Part shown: positions 49,291 to 58,046 of the stretch, piece after piece
Layout: each line of letters starts with the position of its first letter
Position numbering within the stretch: the first letter of the stretch is position 1
Assembly: GCA_020634935.1 (NCBI GenBank)
Contig: JACKAT010000010.1
Coordinates: 1 to 64,000, forward strand
DNA from: Anaerolineales bacterium
GTDB taxonomy: Bacteria > Chloroflexota > Anaerolineae > 4572-78 > J111
DNA length: 64,000 nt
Direction of reading: 5' to 3'
Position numbers and translations under genes: made by a program
The notes under the pieces: generated by a model
Database searches by the model: none
Told to the model about the DNA's origin: nothing
The model's input: the letters and a program-made list of their open reading frames with translations, nothing else

Positions 49291-49486
49291 AGCATCCCGA
49301 GTAGGTAGAGCAGAGCGATACCGTATCAAGGGGTGCGGGTTTGCCTCGAATCGTCGTCGTCGCACCCCTCGATACGCCTCCGCGATGCTCCGGCTGCTCG
49401 GGATGCTTTCACCGCTTAACTTAATGGCCGTGCTTTGCAATAGATAAAGCGTGGGACATCATCTTATAACATCCCACGCTCTATCT
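49291..49486. repeat. Long hairpin and a second inverted repeat
   Basis: AGCATCCCGAG (49291-49301) pairs with CTCGGGATGCT (49397-49407), and inside GTATC.AGGGGTGCG pairs with CGCACCCCT.GATAC, giving a long imperfect hairpin. A second one uses GCGTGGGA (49449-49456) and TCCCACGC (49472-49479). Neither has a U tract typical of terminators. Open frames read through the hairpin on both strands; these are not genes. Confidence 0.55.
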
Positions 49487-49528
49487 ACTATTCCCATTAA
49501 GCTTTACATGACCTAACGCTTTGCGCCT

Positions 49529-49858
49529 CTACTTTGTTGTGCGTCCAGGGCCAAGCAAAGGACATAATAAAAAGGTGTCGCCTTCATCCTGTACATCGTT
49601 TCCGTTGCTGTCGATCCACCAGCGCCCACCCAGGTAACCGGGATCGCCGGGGCCAAATTCAGTTACGCCCATTTCTAATTTCTGGAAGCGGCCTTGCATC
49701 GGTAGGGACTGAGCCGAAACAAAGGTGTCATAATAAAGCCCTTGACTGCTAACATAGACCGTTCCTATCGCGCCTGCACGACCGCCTTTGGCAAAGGCCG
49801 GTACTGCAGAAACAAGTGCCGAAGCGAGCAACAAGAATACCAAAATTTTTCGAACCAC
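49529..49858 (-). CDS. Small secreted protein
   Basis: 109 residues starting at GTG with AAAGGAG upstream. A signal peptide with cleavage after AFA (ASALVSAVPAFA-KGG) is clear. The mature part of about 85 residues contains GGRWWIDSNGNDVQDEGDTF, which resembles an EF-hand-like or dockerin-type calcium loop, though only one is present. No family is named. Confidence 0.65.
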   Translation of the reverse strand: MVRKILVFLLLASALVSAVPAFAKGGRAGAIGTVYVSSQGLYYDTFVSAQSLPMQGRFQKLEMGVTEFGPGDPGYLGGRWWIDSNGNDVQDEGDTFLLCPLLGPGRTTK

Positions 49859-50044
49859 GGTTCATCTCCTTTTGTAGGGATCACTGACGAAATGTTCGGT
49901 GATCTGGTTGATAGCGTTAATACCATTCTCCTCAACAAATGTTAACAAACCCTTCCGAAAAAATTACAGAATTCTTAAGAGACTTTATTGAAAATAGAAC
50001 TATGTTTGATGCGTAACTCACAGTATTTGTAGTGTTATGATCAT

Positions 50045-50087
50045 TTGTTAAAAGTTTTTAACAATTTGCATCAATTGATGTTACAAT
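50045..50087 (+). promoter_or_regulatory. Promoter with palindrome before mgtC-like gene
   Basis: TTGTTAAAA-GT-TTTTAACAA (50045-50064) is a perfect palindrome that overlaps the -35 TTAACA (50058-50063). The -10 TACAAT is at 50082-50087, 18 bp away. Control by a repressor or activator is likely. The remaining gap 49859-50044 shows nothing else. Confidence 0.6.
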
Positions 50088-50131
50088 ACAGCTCTATTTT
50101 TAATAATAGTGGTTCGCAAAGAGGAGGATAT

Positions 50132-50674
50132 ATGGATTTGACGTTGAAATTGATGATAAGAATTGGTCTGGCGGCAGTGTTGGGAGCAATTTTGGGGGTT
50201 GAACGGTCCAGAGCCGGTCAGGCGGCCGGAATGCGAACCAATATGATGATAGCGATTGCTTCCTGCCTCTTTACCTTTCTGGGGGCTGAAGCTTTTCCAA
50301 CCGATGGACCCCGGGACTCGGCCCGGGTAGCTGCCCAAATCGTTACCGGCGTTGGCTTTTTGGGAGCAGGTACGCTGCTGCAAACGAAAAATAAAATACG
50401 CGGTTTAACCACGGCTGCAACTATCTGGCTGGTTGCAGCCGTTGGAATGACGGTGGGGATCGGCTTTTATGGGGGTGCTATCTTTGTGACTATTTTTGGA
50501 GTCGTAGCGCTGATAGCTCTGGCTCCGGTCAGTAAATGGCTTGCAGAAATGGCCAAAGAAGAAGAAAAGCTGCACAAGCAACAAAAGCAAAAACGGGCGC
50601 AAGCGTTACAGCATTGGTGGCTATGGCGACAAGAAAATGACGACAACGACGAGGCAGTAACCATAGAAGATTAA
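50132..50674 (+). CDS. MgtC/SapB-family membrane protein
   Basis: 180 residues from the ATG at 50132, behind AGAGGAGG; a GTG or ATG further upstream is in frame but lacks a ribosome site. Four to five membrane segments and the conserved N-terminal block LGAILGVERSRAGQAAGMRTNMMIAIASCLF. Further family blocks are GVGFLGAGTLLQTKNKIRGLTTAATIWLVAAVGMTVG. The C-terminus is charged. In pathogens MgtC supports growth at low Mg2+; the role in other bacteria is uncertain. Confidence 0.9.
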   Translation: MDLTLKLMIRIGLAAVLGAILGVERSRAGQAAGMRTNMMIAIASCLFTFLGAEAFPTDGPRDSARVAAQIVTGVGFLGAGTLLQTKNKIRGLTTAATIWLVAAVGMTVGIGFYGGAIFVTIFGVVALIALAPVSKWLAEMAKEEEKLHKQQKQKRAQALQHWWLWRQENDDNDEAVTIED

Positions 50675-50777
50675 CAGTTAGGTAGAGAGAGACCAACAAT
50701 GCGAGAATTTTTCGCAAGAATATTTATTCGTCATTGCATTTCGTTTAGTGTCACGAGAAAATTAGACAAACTCCAGC

Positions 50778-53192
50778 TTACCGGTATTCCAAACTCTCCC
50801 GCACACTAAGCCGGGTGGCGCTGCGGGCTGGGAACCAACTGGCCACAACGGCCAGAACAATCACCACCCCCAGCCAGTAAAGCGGCCCCCACAAGCTAAA
50901 CCGGTAGATGAGTTCCTGATCCAGCATCAGAGTCAATCCTTGCGTAGTCATATAGTAAGCCGCCGGAATACTAAGCGGAATGGCCAGCAGCCAGCTTAGT
51001 AGCCCCAAAATCAAACCCTCGCCAATGAAAATCGCGGCTACCCGCCCCGACGACGCCCCAATTGCCCGCATGACGCCGATTTCGCGCCATCGCTCCAACA
51101 CACTCAGCGACAGCACCCCACTGAGACCGACACCCCCAACTACCGCAATGACCACCGCCATGACCGCCAGCAACATAATGAGGGTGTCAAAGCGAAACAG
51201 CATTTCGGCGCTGATCTGGCTGATGGTGGGCAGTTGAAAAATGCTTTCCATGGCCATCGTGATGTGGCGATCTTCGTACATGGTGCGCAGGGTTTGGGCG
51301 GTGGTGGTGGTCATAGCCGGATCGGTTTGGCGTGTTTGTAGCCATAAGGTGTTGGCCCGGTTGACGCTGCCCATTTCTCGTTGGAGCGTAGTCAACGGCA
51401 TATGAACCGAATTTGTGCTGAGCGGATCGAACAGCAAGCCGACGACCTGCCAGGTTGACTCACGATCTAAGCCGTGATCAAACGTTACCCAATCGCCCAG
51501 TCTAACGCCCATCTCTTTCGCCAGCGCGGTATTCAAAACCACCGCGTAGGTGTCGTCTGGTTGCAGCCAGCGCCCGGCTTGAATTTGGGGAGAGTACATT
51601 GTCGTTGGAATAGGCAGACCAAACAGCGTGGCCGGCTTATCAAGCACTGAGGCTTTAGCCTGCGTAGCGGGCCGCGCTTTGGCCGGATTCACGCTCCACA
51701 TTTCCACACCTTCAACGTCCGCTTGCGTCAGAGCCATCGCTTCGATACGTTCAACCCGTTCGGGCTCTTCAAAGGATAGGGTGACATCATAGGTATGGAT
51801 CGAGAAGAGTTCATCGGTAAAGGTGTAAGCCACAGAATCGTGGACACCGATAACCATCATAAAAATAAAGCCGCTGCCAACCAGCATGAGTTGCAGCAAA
51901 AGAACGCGCTTTTTGTTTCTGAAGGTATTACCCAGGGTGAGCAAAATGGTGTAGGGCAACCGGGACAGGCGGGCCACCAGCCGCTCGAGCAGACCGGTTG
52001 TGCCTTCCAACCCATAGCTGCCCAGAGCCTCTCGCACCGTCAGACGGAGACCGGCCCTGATGGGAAACAGTGAAGCCAGTAAGGGTGACAGCACCGCCAC
52101 CCCTACCTGAATTTGCACCGCCAGGGGGTTGAAGGTGAAAGGGCCGGGGGTGACACTAAACAGGTCGAGCAAAAATCCGGCCAGGTAATGCGCCCCCAAC
52201 GCCCCCAGGGGAATGGCCAGCAGGGCGGCTAACAGGCCATAGATTAAACTGGTGCTCAGGTAGACCCACAAAATGTGTCCGGTCTGGGCGCCAATGGCTT
52301 TCATGGTGCCAATCTGTTTGACCTGTTCCAGCAAAATAGCGTTGACGGTGTTATAAACCAAGAACAGCCCCAGAACAATTGTCGCCGCGCCTAATACGCC
52401 CATAATCAAGAAGAGCGCATCCAACAAGTCCTGAAGGGGATGAACTTGGGGGTCTACGACTCGATCTAAATTTGGCCCGCCCAGCCCGATGGAGCTAATT
52501 TGCAGTTTATCCAGATGTTTGCGCATGGCCTGATCGGTTTGTTCCTGAGACGCCTGGTCAAAAATACCATTATCGCGAGTCTGAACAATATTAAAATCTT
52601 CCTGCCCGGTCAGTTGGCTAAAGCGCTCACGGCTGGCGTAGAGCAGCAGCCTATCGAGAATGACCGGTGGCTCGCCAACGTTGTAAATGCTTCCCTTAAT
52701 GGGAACTTCATATTCCCGATCATTGAGTTTAAGTTGAATTATAGATCCCGGATACACCCCAAAAGCCGTATCAAAACCCGCCCCTACCGCCATATTCTTC
52801 TGATGAGGCCAGTCGCCGCTGACCAATTGGACGGTATTCATTTGCTGGTCGGTGTAATCATCGCGAGCCGATAACGTCCCCACCTGCCAGGGGTCGTCCC
52901 GATGAAGCCGCCACTCAAAGTTGGTGGTCATCATCCCCTCCACTTGAGCCACGCCCTTGATCTTTTTCAGCGCCAGAAGTTCATCATCACGCATAGGCGG
53001 GTCAACCTGAATTTTGATCATCGAGGGTGAGGCCGACTGCCAAGCGGCTTTCAAGGCCTCCATAGCCAAATTTCTGGCTCCAACAACCATTCCGATTGCA
53101 AACGTTCCCATCGCAATAATCATCACCACTTGCAAGGTTCTGGCTTTGTTGTGCCACATATCACGCCAAATTTTATAATAGATCACGCTCAT
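50778..53192 (-). CDS. FtsX-type ABC transporter permease
   Basis: An 804-residue permease with an N-terminal membrane segment, a large extracytoplasmic region, a three-helix FtsX domain (about 270-400), a second membrane segment and extracytoplasmic region, and a second FtsX domain (about 690-800). Such proteins work with MacB/LolD-type ATPases in export or signalling; no ATPase gene is nearby. It is 4 bp downstream of a LuxR-type gene in the same direction and under the TetR-associated promoter. Intact paralogue of 44787-47198. Confidence 0.9.
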   Translation of the reverse strand: MSVIYYKIWRDMWHNKARTLQVVMIIAMGTFAIGMVVGARNLAMEALKAAWQSASPSMIKIQVDPPMRDDELLALKKIKGVAQVEGMMTTNFEWRLHRDDPWQVGTLSARDDYTDQQMNTVQLVSGDWPHQKNMAVGAGFDTAFGVYPGSIIQLKLNDREYEVPIKGSIYNVGEPPVILDRLLLYASRERFSQLTGQEDFNIVQTRDNGIFDQASQEQTDQAMRKHLDKLQISSIGLGGPNLDRVVDPQVHPLQDLLDALFLIMGVLGAATIVLGLFLVYNTVNAILLEQVKQIGTMKAIGAQTGHILWVYLSTSLIYGLLAALLAIPLGALGAHYLAGFLLDLFSVTPGPFTFNPLAVQIQVGVAVLSPLLASLFPIRAGLRLTVREALGSYGLEGTTGLLERLVARLSRLPYTILLTLGNTFRNKKRVLLLQLMLVGSGFIFMMVIGVHDSVAYTFTDELFSIHTYDVTLSFEEPERVERIEAMALTQADVEGVEMWSVNPAKARPATQAKASVLDKPATLFGLPIPTTMYSPQIQAGRWLQPDDTYAVVLNTALAKEMGVRLGDWVTFDHGLDRESTWQVVGLLFDPLSTNSVHMPLTTLQREMGSVNRANTLWLQTRQTDPAMTTTTAQTLRTMYEDRHITMAMESIFQLPTISQISAEMLFRFDTLIMLLAVMAVVIAVVGGVGLSGVLSLSVLERWREIGVMRAIGASSGRVAAIFIGEGLILGLLSWLLAIPLSIPAAYYMTTQGLTLMLDQELIYRFSLWGPLYWLGVVIVLAVVASWFPARSATRLSVRESLEYR

Positions 53193-53196
53193 AGGG

Positions 53197-53469
53197 TTAC
53201 TCCATAGAAAGATTAAGCTGAGGAGTTAAACCAAATGCACGAGCCTGTAAAGCCGCCTGGGTACGATTACGCACATTCAGCTTGCCGAAAATATTGTAAA
53301 CGTGACGTTTAACGGTAGACTCGGTAATGTACAGTCGCCGGCTGATTTCCCGGTTCGATACACCTGAGGCAAGCCATTGCAACACTTCTAACTCACGCTC
53401 GCTCAAGGGGTCAAGGATTGGGCCGAGGCTATTGGTGGCGCTGTCGATAGGCCGAATTGAGGTTGACAT
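53197..53469 (-). CDS. LuxR-type HTH regulator without receiver
   Basis: A 90-residue protein from the ATG at 53469 behind TGGAGA; a TTG at 53508 is in frame. It consists almost only of a LuxR helix-turn-helix (LSERELEVLQWLASGVSNREISRRLYITESTVKRHVYNIFGKL). No receiver domain is present, so it may work unphosphorylated or as a partner of a full regulator. It precedes the permease in one operon. Confidence 0.8.
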   Translation of the reverse strand: MSTSIRPIDSATNSLGPILDPLSERELEVLQWLASGVSNREISRRLYITESTVKRHVYNIFGKLNVRNRTQAALQARAFGLTPQLNLSME

Positions 53470-53640
53470 AGAGTATCTCCACATATTTGGTTGCTCTGAT
53501 TGGTTCAAAATTTATTGATCCAACTGCGTTTTGCGATATTGCTTTACCAGATGTTTAATAAAATAAAGATGGACGTTTTAAGCCGTTGATTCCTAATGGC
53601 CCAGCTCATTATCTTTTTGCTGATGTGTCTTTCCCTAACG

Positions 53641-53688
53641 GTGTTAGACTAACACTGTTAGATTAGCACTATTTAGTTTGCTTGTCAA
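53641..53688 (-). promoter_or_regulatory. LuxR-permease promoter with TetR-type operators
   Basis: Minus-strand TTGACA (53688-53683) and TAATCT (53665-53660) with 17 bp between. The palindrome GTGTTAG-A-CTAACAC (53641-53655) covers the start site, and a weaker copy TGTTAG-A-TTAGCA (53656-53668) overlaps the -10. The divergent TetR gene starts at 53708. This is the standard layout for repression of a divergent operon by TetR. Confidence 0.7.
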
Positions 53689-53707
53689 GAGGGTAGGTCA
53701 AATTCGT

Positions 53708-54340
53708 ATGTCAATACAAAAAGAACAAATCATCCAAGCGGCCATTACTATCCTCGACCATGACGGGTTAGAAGGCGTTACGTTGCGTCGTTTAGCGAAA
53801 GAACTGAACATAAAAGCGGCGTCCATTTACTGGCACATTGCCAATAAAGACGAATTGTTGGATGAGATGGCCAACGCTATCCTGAAAGAGCATTTTGGCA
53901 CCTTTGATTTCGAGAATGATAAGCGAGATTGGGCCGAATGGCTCGATACGGTAGCCCACGAACTACGCACGGCGATGCTGGCGCACCGGGAAGGCGCACG
54001 GGTTGTGGCTGGAGCGCACCCCGACATTGCGCATATGCTGCCAAAACTATGGGATTTAACCATTCGGGTACTGCATAATAACGGTTTCAGTTATAGTCAG
54101 GCGATAATGGTTACCGTCACCGTCATAAACTTTACTTTTGGGTCTGTTATCGAGGAACAAGCCTCTCCACCCCTCACCGCCATGATAATTCCTGATGATC
54201 AGTCATCCATTCGTGAAAGGTTTCCGGCGCTGGCGGCAGCTATGGATGCCATGCAGGGCGAAGACAATGATATACACTTCAACACCAGCGTGCGCATTAT
54301 TATAAATGGGGTACGCGCCGAATTTGAGATTGGCACATAA
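53708..54340 (+). CDS. TetR-family repressor
   Basis: 210 residues from the ATG at 53708. The N-terminal TetR helix-turn-helix is at about 6-50 (QIIQAAITILDHDGLEGVTLRRLAKELNIKAASIYWHIANKDELL), with a tetracycline-repressor-like C-terminal domain. Binding to the GTGTTAG-A-CTAACAC palindrome next to its gene, and repression of the divergent LuxR-permease operon, is the natural inference. Ligand unknown. A longer frame from 53678 crosses the promoter and is rejected. Confidence 0.9.
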   Translation: MSIQKEQIIQAAITILDHDGLEGVTLRRLAKELNIKAASIYWHIANKDELLDEMANAILKEHFGTFDFENDKRDWAEWLDTVAHELRTAMLAHREGARVVAGAHPDIAHMLPKLWDLTIRVLHNNGFSYSQAIMVTVTVINFTFGSVIEEQASPPLTAMIIPDDQSSIRERFPALAAAMDAMQGEDNDIHFNTSVRIIINGVRAEFEIGT

Positions 54341-54481
54341 ATGCCGATTATTTTCTTATGTCAGTTTGGGGGCTAAACGAAAAGGCGTGACTTTCACTTG
54401 TAGGAGCGGTTCACAAGCATAGGCCCATAGGGTCGATTTTAGAACCGTTACCGTTGACCACAGCAAACGCCCTGGTTTGTG

Positions 54482-55396
54482 TTAGCCATCATACAAAAAC
54501 CCCAACGCCTTCGCCTGGATCTGAATACTCTCGATAAAATGGGTCGCCGCAGCCGACAACGTCGAATTACGGGTTAGACGCACCAACGCCGTGTTGCGAA
54601 ACAGCGGCGGAAAATCGACAATCGGTATTTCAACCACGTCGCCGGTAATTAACTCGGGGGTAATTTGATTGCGGTTGAAAAAGCCTACCGCACCCCCGTT
54701 GGCGACCAGATAGCGGCCGGTATCAGTTGGAACATCGATGACGTACTTGGCGCGCTGGGCCAGTTGGGTTATGGGGTCGGGCGTGACCTGCCACCATTTT
54801 AGCAGCATAAACGGATGACTTAACCGCTCAACGTCTTCTTGGGTTACGCGTTTCAGCCGGGCCAGCGGATGCTGGCGATGTGCCAACAAAACAACGTCCT
54901 CCCGAAAGTGCAGTAAAGGCGTCATATCGGCAATGTGCGGGCCGATGGGCGGCCAGGCGATAATGGCGACTTCAATTTTGTTGTCGTGCAACCATTCGAC
55001 TAACTGCCAATGGTTGCTCTCTTCGACAATACATTGCACGTTTGGGTAGGCAGCAAAGAAATGGCGCACCGCCTGCCCGACAACTCCCCCGGCCAACGAA
55101 CGCAGTACGCCCATCCGCAGTTCGCCCGGCTGCGTGTGTTCCGTTCTGGCGGCCTCATCGATCCCTTTTTGCAGCGCATCAAGCGCCTGGCGGGCATAGG
55201 GTAAAAAGCTAACGCCGCGTTCGGTTAGCATAACGCTGCGATTGTTGCGCGTGAAAAGCGCCCCGCCCACCGACTGTTCCAACGCTTGAATCCGGGCGCT
55301 AATGGTCGGTTGGGCAATTTGCAGCACCCAGGCGGCCCGGCTAAAGCTGCCCTCGCGCACAATGCGATCAAAGGCTGTGAGTTGTTCGACATTCAT
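54482..55396 (-). CDS. LysR-family transcriptional regulator
   Basis: 304 residues from the ATG at 55396, the normal length; the open frame extends 50 codons upstream. The winged helix-turn-helix is at 1-60 (MNVEQLTAFDRIVREGSFSRAAWVLQIAQPTISARIQALE). The effector-binding domain follows (about 90-295). It is divergent from the GNAT-EamA operon, whose promoter has a dyad at 55879-55895. Activation of that operon is likely. Confidence 0.92.
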   Translation of the reverse strand: MNVEQLTAFDRIVREGSFSRAAWVLQIAQPTISARIQALEQSVGGALFTRNNRSVMLTERGVSFLPYARQALDALQKGIDEAARTEHTQPGELRMGVLRSLAGGVVGQAVRHFFAAYPNVQCIVEESNHWQLVEWLHDNKIEVAIIAWPPIGPHIADMTPLLHFREDVVLLAHRQHPLARLKRVTQEDVERLSHPFMLLKWWQVTPDPITQLAQRAKYVIDVPTDTGRYLVANGGAVGFFNRNQITPELITGDVVEIPIVDFPPLFRNTALVRLTRNSTLSAAATHFIESIQIQAKALGFLYDG

Positions 55397-55554
55397 CTCT
55401 TTTTCCCCGAAAATAACACGTTTGAGCGTGGAGCGAAGCATCCTCAGCTGTGGAGCGGCTTGACCCAACCCGTTCGCATCTGACGCTTGCGGCTCACTCC
55501 GCAGCTGGATAATAAATTTTCGTTCTATGGTAGCGCCGCATTCAACCATGATGA

Positions 55555-55860
55555 AGAAAATTTAGACAGAATTAACACGATTTACCGAATTATAATAAAT
55601 AAAATCGTGATAAGCCTGTCAAAGTAATGCTGCACTAAACCGTGGTAAAGAAAATTTAGACAGGATTCACATGATTTACTGAATTATGAGTGATAAAATC
55701 GTGATAATCATGTCAATTCTGTCGATTATTTTGTCGATCTTCCGTCGCACTCACCTTTCCACGGTTTAATGTTGTGCTACCCAGGTCAATTCTGTCCATT
55801 ATTTTGTCTATCTTCCATCGTCTCTCGTTTCCACGATTTAATGTTGTGCTACCCTGACCA
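55555..55860. repeat. Cluster of GACAGAATT palindromic repeats
   Basis: Two direct copies start at AATTTAGACAG (55560 and 55665) and can pair with reverse copies (AATCATGTC, AATTCTGTC) near 55707-55727. Two copies of TTTAATGTTGTGCTACCC (near 55765 and 55837) follow a (T/C)TTCC.CGGTTT-type segment. They relate to the dispersed repeat at 37422. This takes up most of the 570-bp gap 55397-55968. Confidence 0.55.
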
Positions 55861-55878
55861 TAATGGATATCAATTTTT

Positions 55879-55934
55879 TCGATATACTGTATCGATCTTT
55901 ACCTCTTGAATCAACTTTTAACAGCGGTTATATT
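55879..55934 (+). promoter_or_regulatory. Promoter and LysR-type dyad of the GNAT-EamA operon
   Basis: TTGAAT (55906-55911) and TATATT (55929-55934) are 17 bp apart. The dyad TCGATA-N5-TATCGA (55879-55895) sits just upstream of the -35, where LysR activators bind. Confidence 0.6.
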
Positions 55935-55968
55935 ACTGTTGTTGATACAAATGCAACTGGAGGAATAC

Positions 55969-56466
55969 ATGTCGATAACCATCCTGCCCGAACGGCCCGA
56001 TACAGTCGAGGCCTCGCAGCTTATTGAAGAATTGGAAGCTATTCTCTCGCCCTTATATCCCGATGAGAGCCGCCACGGCTACAGCATCCAGAAGTTGATC
56101 GATCAAAAGGTCAAGTTTTTTGTTATCCGCCACCAAGGCGAAGCGGCCGGCTGTGCGGGGGTACAGATTTATGAGAATAACGGCGATGTGGCCTATGGCG
56201 AAGCGAAACGGATGTATGTCCGGCCCCGGTTTCGGGGTTTGGGCTTGGCCAAGTTGCTGTTGCAGCAGCTTGAGGAGACGGTAGCCGCCCGTGGTATCTC
56301 GCTCTTGCGGCTCGAAACCGGCATTCATCAAACCGAGGCCATTCAACTGTATGAACAAAATGGGTTCCGCCGTATCGATCCCTTTGGTGAATATTTCTAC
56401 GACCCGCTGAGTATCTGCTATGAAAAACAGGTGCCGCTAGCTATCCACCCCCAAAACGGATCGTGA
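55969..56466 (+). CDS. GNAT-family N-acetyltransferase
   Basis: 165 residues from the ATG at 55969 behind GGAGG. Acetyl-CoA binding is indicated by RMYVRPRFRGLGLAKLLLQQLEE (about 80-105), followed by LLRLETG and AIQLYEQNGFRRI. Substrate cannot be told; the neighbours suggest an amino acid or small amine. The stop overlaps the start of the EamA gene by 4 bp (GTGA). Confidence 0.88.
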   Translation: MSITILPERPDTVEASQLIEELEAILSPLYPDESRHGYSIQKLIDQKVKFFVIRHQGEAAGCAGVQIYENNGDVAYGEAKRMYVRPRFRGLGLAKLLLQQLEETVAARGISLLRLETGIHQTEAIQLYEQNGFRRIDPFGEYFYDPLSICYEKQVPLAIHPQNGS

Positions 56467-57410
56467 GTAAGCGTCTCGGCTGGCTCTTTGCCATCGTGGC
56501 GACCATAGCCTACAGCACCAACGCCCCGATTGCTCGCGGCGTCATTCTGGCCGGGATGAGTCCCGTCACGCTGCTCAGCGGGCGCTTTTTACTGGCGGTT
56601 CTTCTGTACAGTATCACCTTAAGTGTACTGCCGGTGCGAAACGCGAGTGGCGGTCGCCCCCTCGATCGCTTTGGGTTTTGGGTAGGCGTTGGGTCGGGCA
56701 TGATTAACGGCTTTATGATGACCGCCTTCTTCACCGTTTTGGAAACGGTGAGCGCCTCAATTGCCTCGATGTCCTCCGTGGCGCTCATTCAGCTCTTTAC
56801 CCTGGGCTTGCTATTTTTACGGGGCGAGCCGATTACGCTGCGCCATAGTTTGCGCTGGTTGGTGGGGATGGCCGGTCTTTACATGGTCATCGGTCTCGGC
56901 GGTTCGGCCGATGCCTTTGGCCTGCTGCTGCTCGTGATTAGCTCGATCCTGTATTCCATCCATATGGTTTCGGTGCAGTGGTTTTTGAAGCCATACAACA
57001 CCTGGACCATAACCTCGCTGTTGGTCATCTCGGCCACTATCGCCATCATCATCGTGTGGGTTGCCACCGGAGCCGAAACCTACGTCCCGGCTCCGACGGG
57101 CTGGATCGCGATCCTCTTTTTAGGGGTTTTCGCCACCTATATCGGCCGTATTCTTACGTACAGCGCCATCAGCCGCATCGGCAGCGGTCAATTTGTGCTC
57201 TTAACGCCGCTGGAAACATCGCTAACTATACTTTGGTCGGTTATCTTTTTAGGCGAAAGATTGACGACCCTGCAATGGCTAGGCACTTTCTTCATTCTGA
57301 TGAGTATTCTTCTGGCCGCAGATGCCGTCTGGCGTTTTGGGCAAAGGATCTTCTTCCCCAAATTGCTGCTAACTGAGGGTGGTTATGGTACATACGATGA
57401 TAGACGGTAA
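56463..57410 (+). CDS. EamA/DMT-family transporter
   Basis: A 315-residue protein with ten predicted membrane segments arranged as two EamA halves. It starts at GTG (56463) and is translationally coupled to the acetyltransferase. DMT exporters move amino acids, nucleotide precursors or drugs; a joint role with the acetyltransferase (modify then export) is plausible. Probable control by the divergent LysR. Confidence 0.87.
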   Translation: MSKRLGWLFAIVATIAYSTNAPIARGVILAGMSPVTLLSGRFLLAVLLYSITLSVLPVRNASGGRPLDRFGFWVGVGSGMINGFMMTAFFTVLETVSASIASMSSVALIQLFTLGLLFLRGEPITLRHSLRWLVGMAGLYMVIGLGGSADAFGLLLLVISSILYSIHMVSVQWFLKPYNTWTITSLLVISATIAIIIVWVATGAETYVPAPTGWIAILFLGVFATYIGRILTYSAISRIGSGQFVLLTPLETSLTILWSVIFLGERLTTLQWLGTFFILMSILLAADAVWRFGQRIFFPKLLLTEGGYGTYDDRR

Positions 57411-57498
57411 CTATTTTACCCGATTTCGACGTTGGCCTAAAAAAGCTCCCCTATTTTATTGAGGACTCGATCCATTCTTTTTCAAAGACTCTCCATTT

Positions 57499-57890
57499 TC
57501 CATTGGATTCCGGCGCAGGTCTAAAAAAGATCGGGCATTTCCTATAGGATTCGGCCAACCCCTTTCCGAGGAGTCACGATTTTCTATAGGATTCCGCCAT
57601 TCCTTTCCCAAGGAATCGCGATTTTCTATAGGATTCCGGCGCAGGTCTAAAAAAGATTCGGTATTTCCTATAGGATTCCGACGATCCCTTTCCGAGGAGT
57701 CACGATTTCCTATAGGATTCCGACGATCCCTTTCCAAGGAATCACGATTTTCTATAGGATTCCGGCGCAGGTCTAAAAAAGATTCGGCATTTCCTATAGG
57801 ATTCCGACGATCCCTTTTCAAGGAATCGTGATTTTCTATAGGATTCAGCCGTCCTCTGAAAAGGATATGGCGGAATCCTATAGAATTATT
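57499..57890. repeat. 42-bp tandem array with CTATAGGATTC core
   Basis: Ten cores (TCTATAGG or CCTATAGG followed by ATTC) start at exactly 42-bp steps: 57499, 57541, 57583, 57625, 57667, 57709, 57751, 57793, 57835 and 57877; the first and last are diverged. TCCTATAGGA is palindromic. The spacers fall in three types (C, containing GCAGGTCTAAAAAAGATTCGG; B, CTTTCCGAGGAGTC; A, CTTTCCAAGGAATC) in the order C-B-A-C-B-A-C-A, a 126-bp superperiod. A 147-codon minus-strand frame (57456-57899, 14-residue repeat RRNPIENRDSLERD) is open, but gene status is doubtful. Confidence 0.9.
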
Positions 57891-58046
57891 GGAAACCATT
57901 TGAAAGAATCTGAAGGATTAGTTATCTTAGCCTCAAAACCCATCAACGGCCAGCAAAGAAGATGACGGTACCAGGAGTTTATGTCAGATTTCTAAATGTT
58001 AGAAAATTGTAACAACCTCATATAAAAACAGTTAGAATAATCTAAA

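Noticed and set aside
49256..49447. Frames on both strands within the hairpin
   Set aside because: Overlapping frames of equal length on opposite strands follow from the inverted repeat. No ribosome site is present.
36503..57890. CRISPR arrays
   Set aside because: Units in all three arrays are contiguous and near-identical along their whole length, with no unique spacers. No cas gene is present.
57456..57899. 147-codon minus-strand repeat frame
   Set aside because: It is made almost entirely of the 42-bp array and lacks a clear ribosome site. The repeat is better described at DNA level. Translation cannot be excluded.
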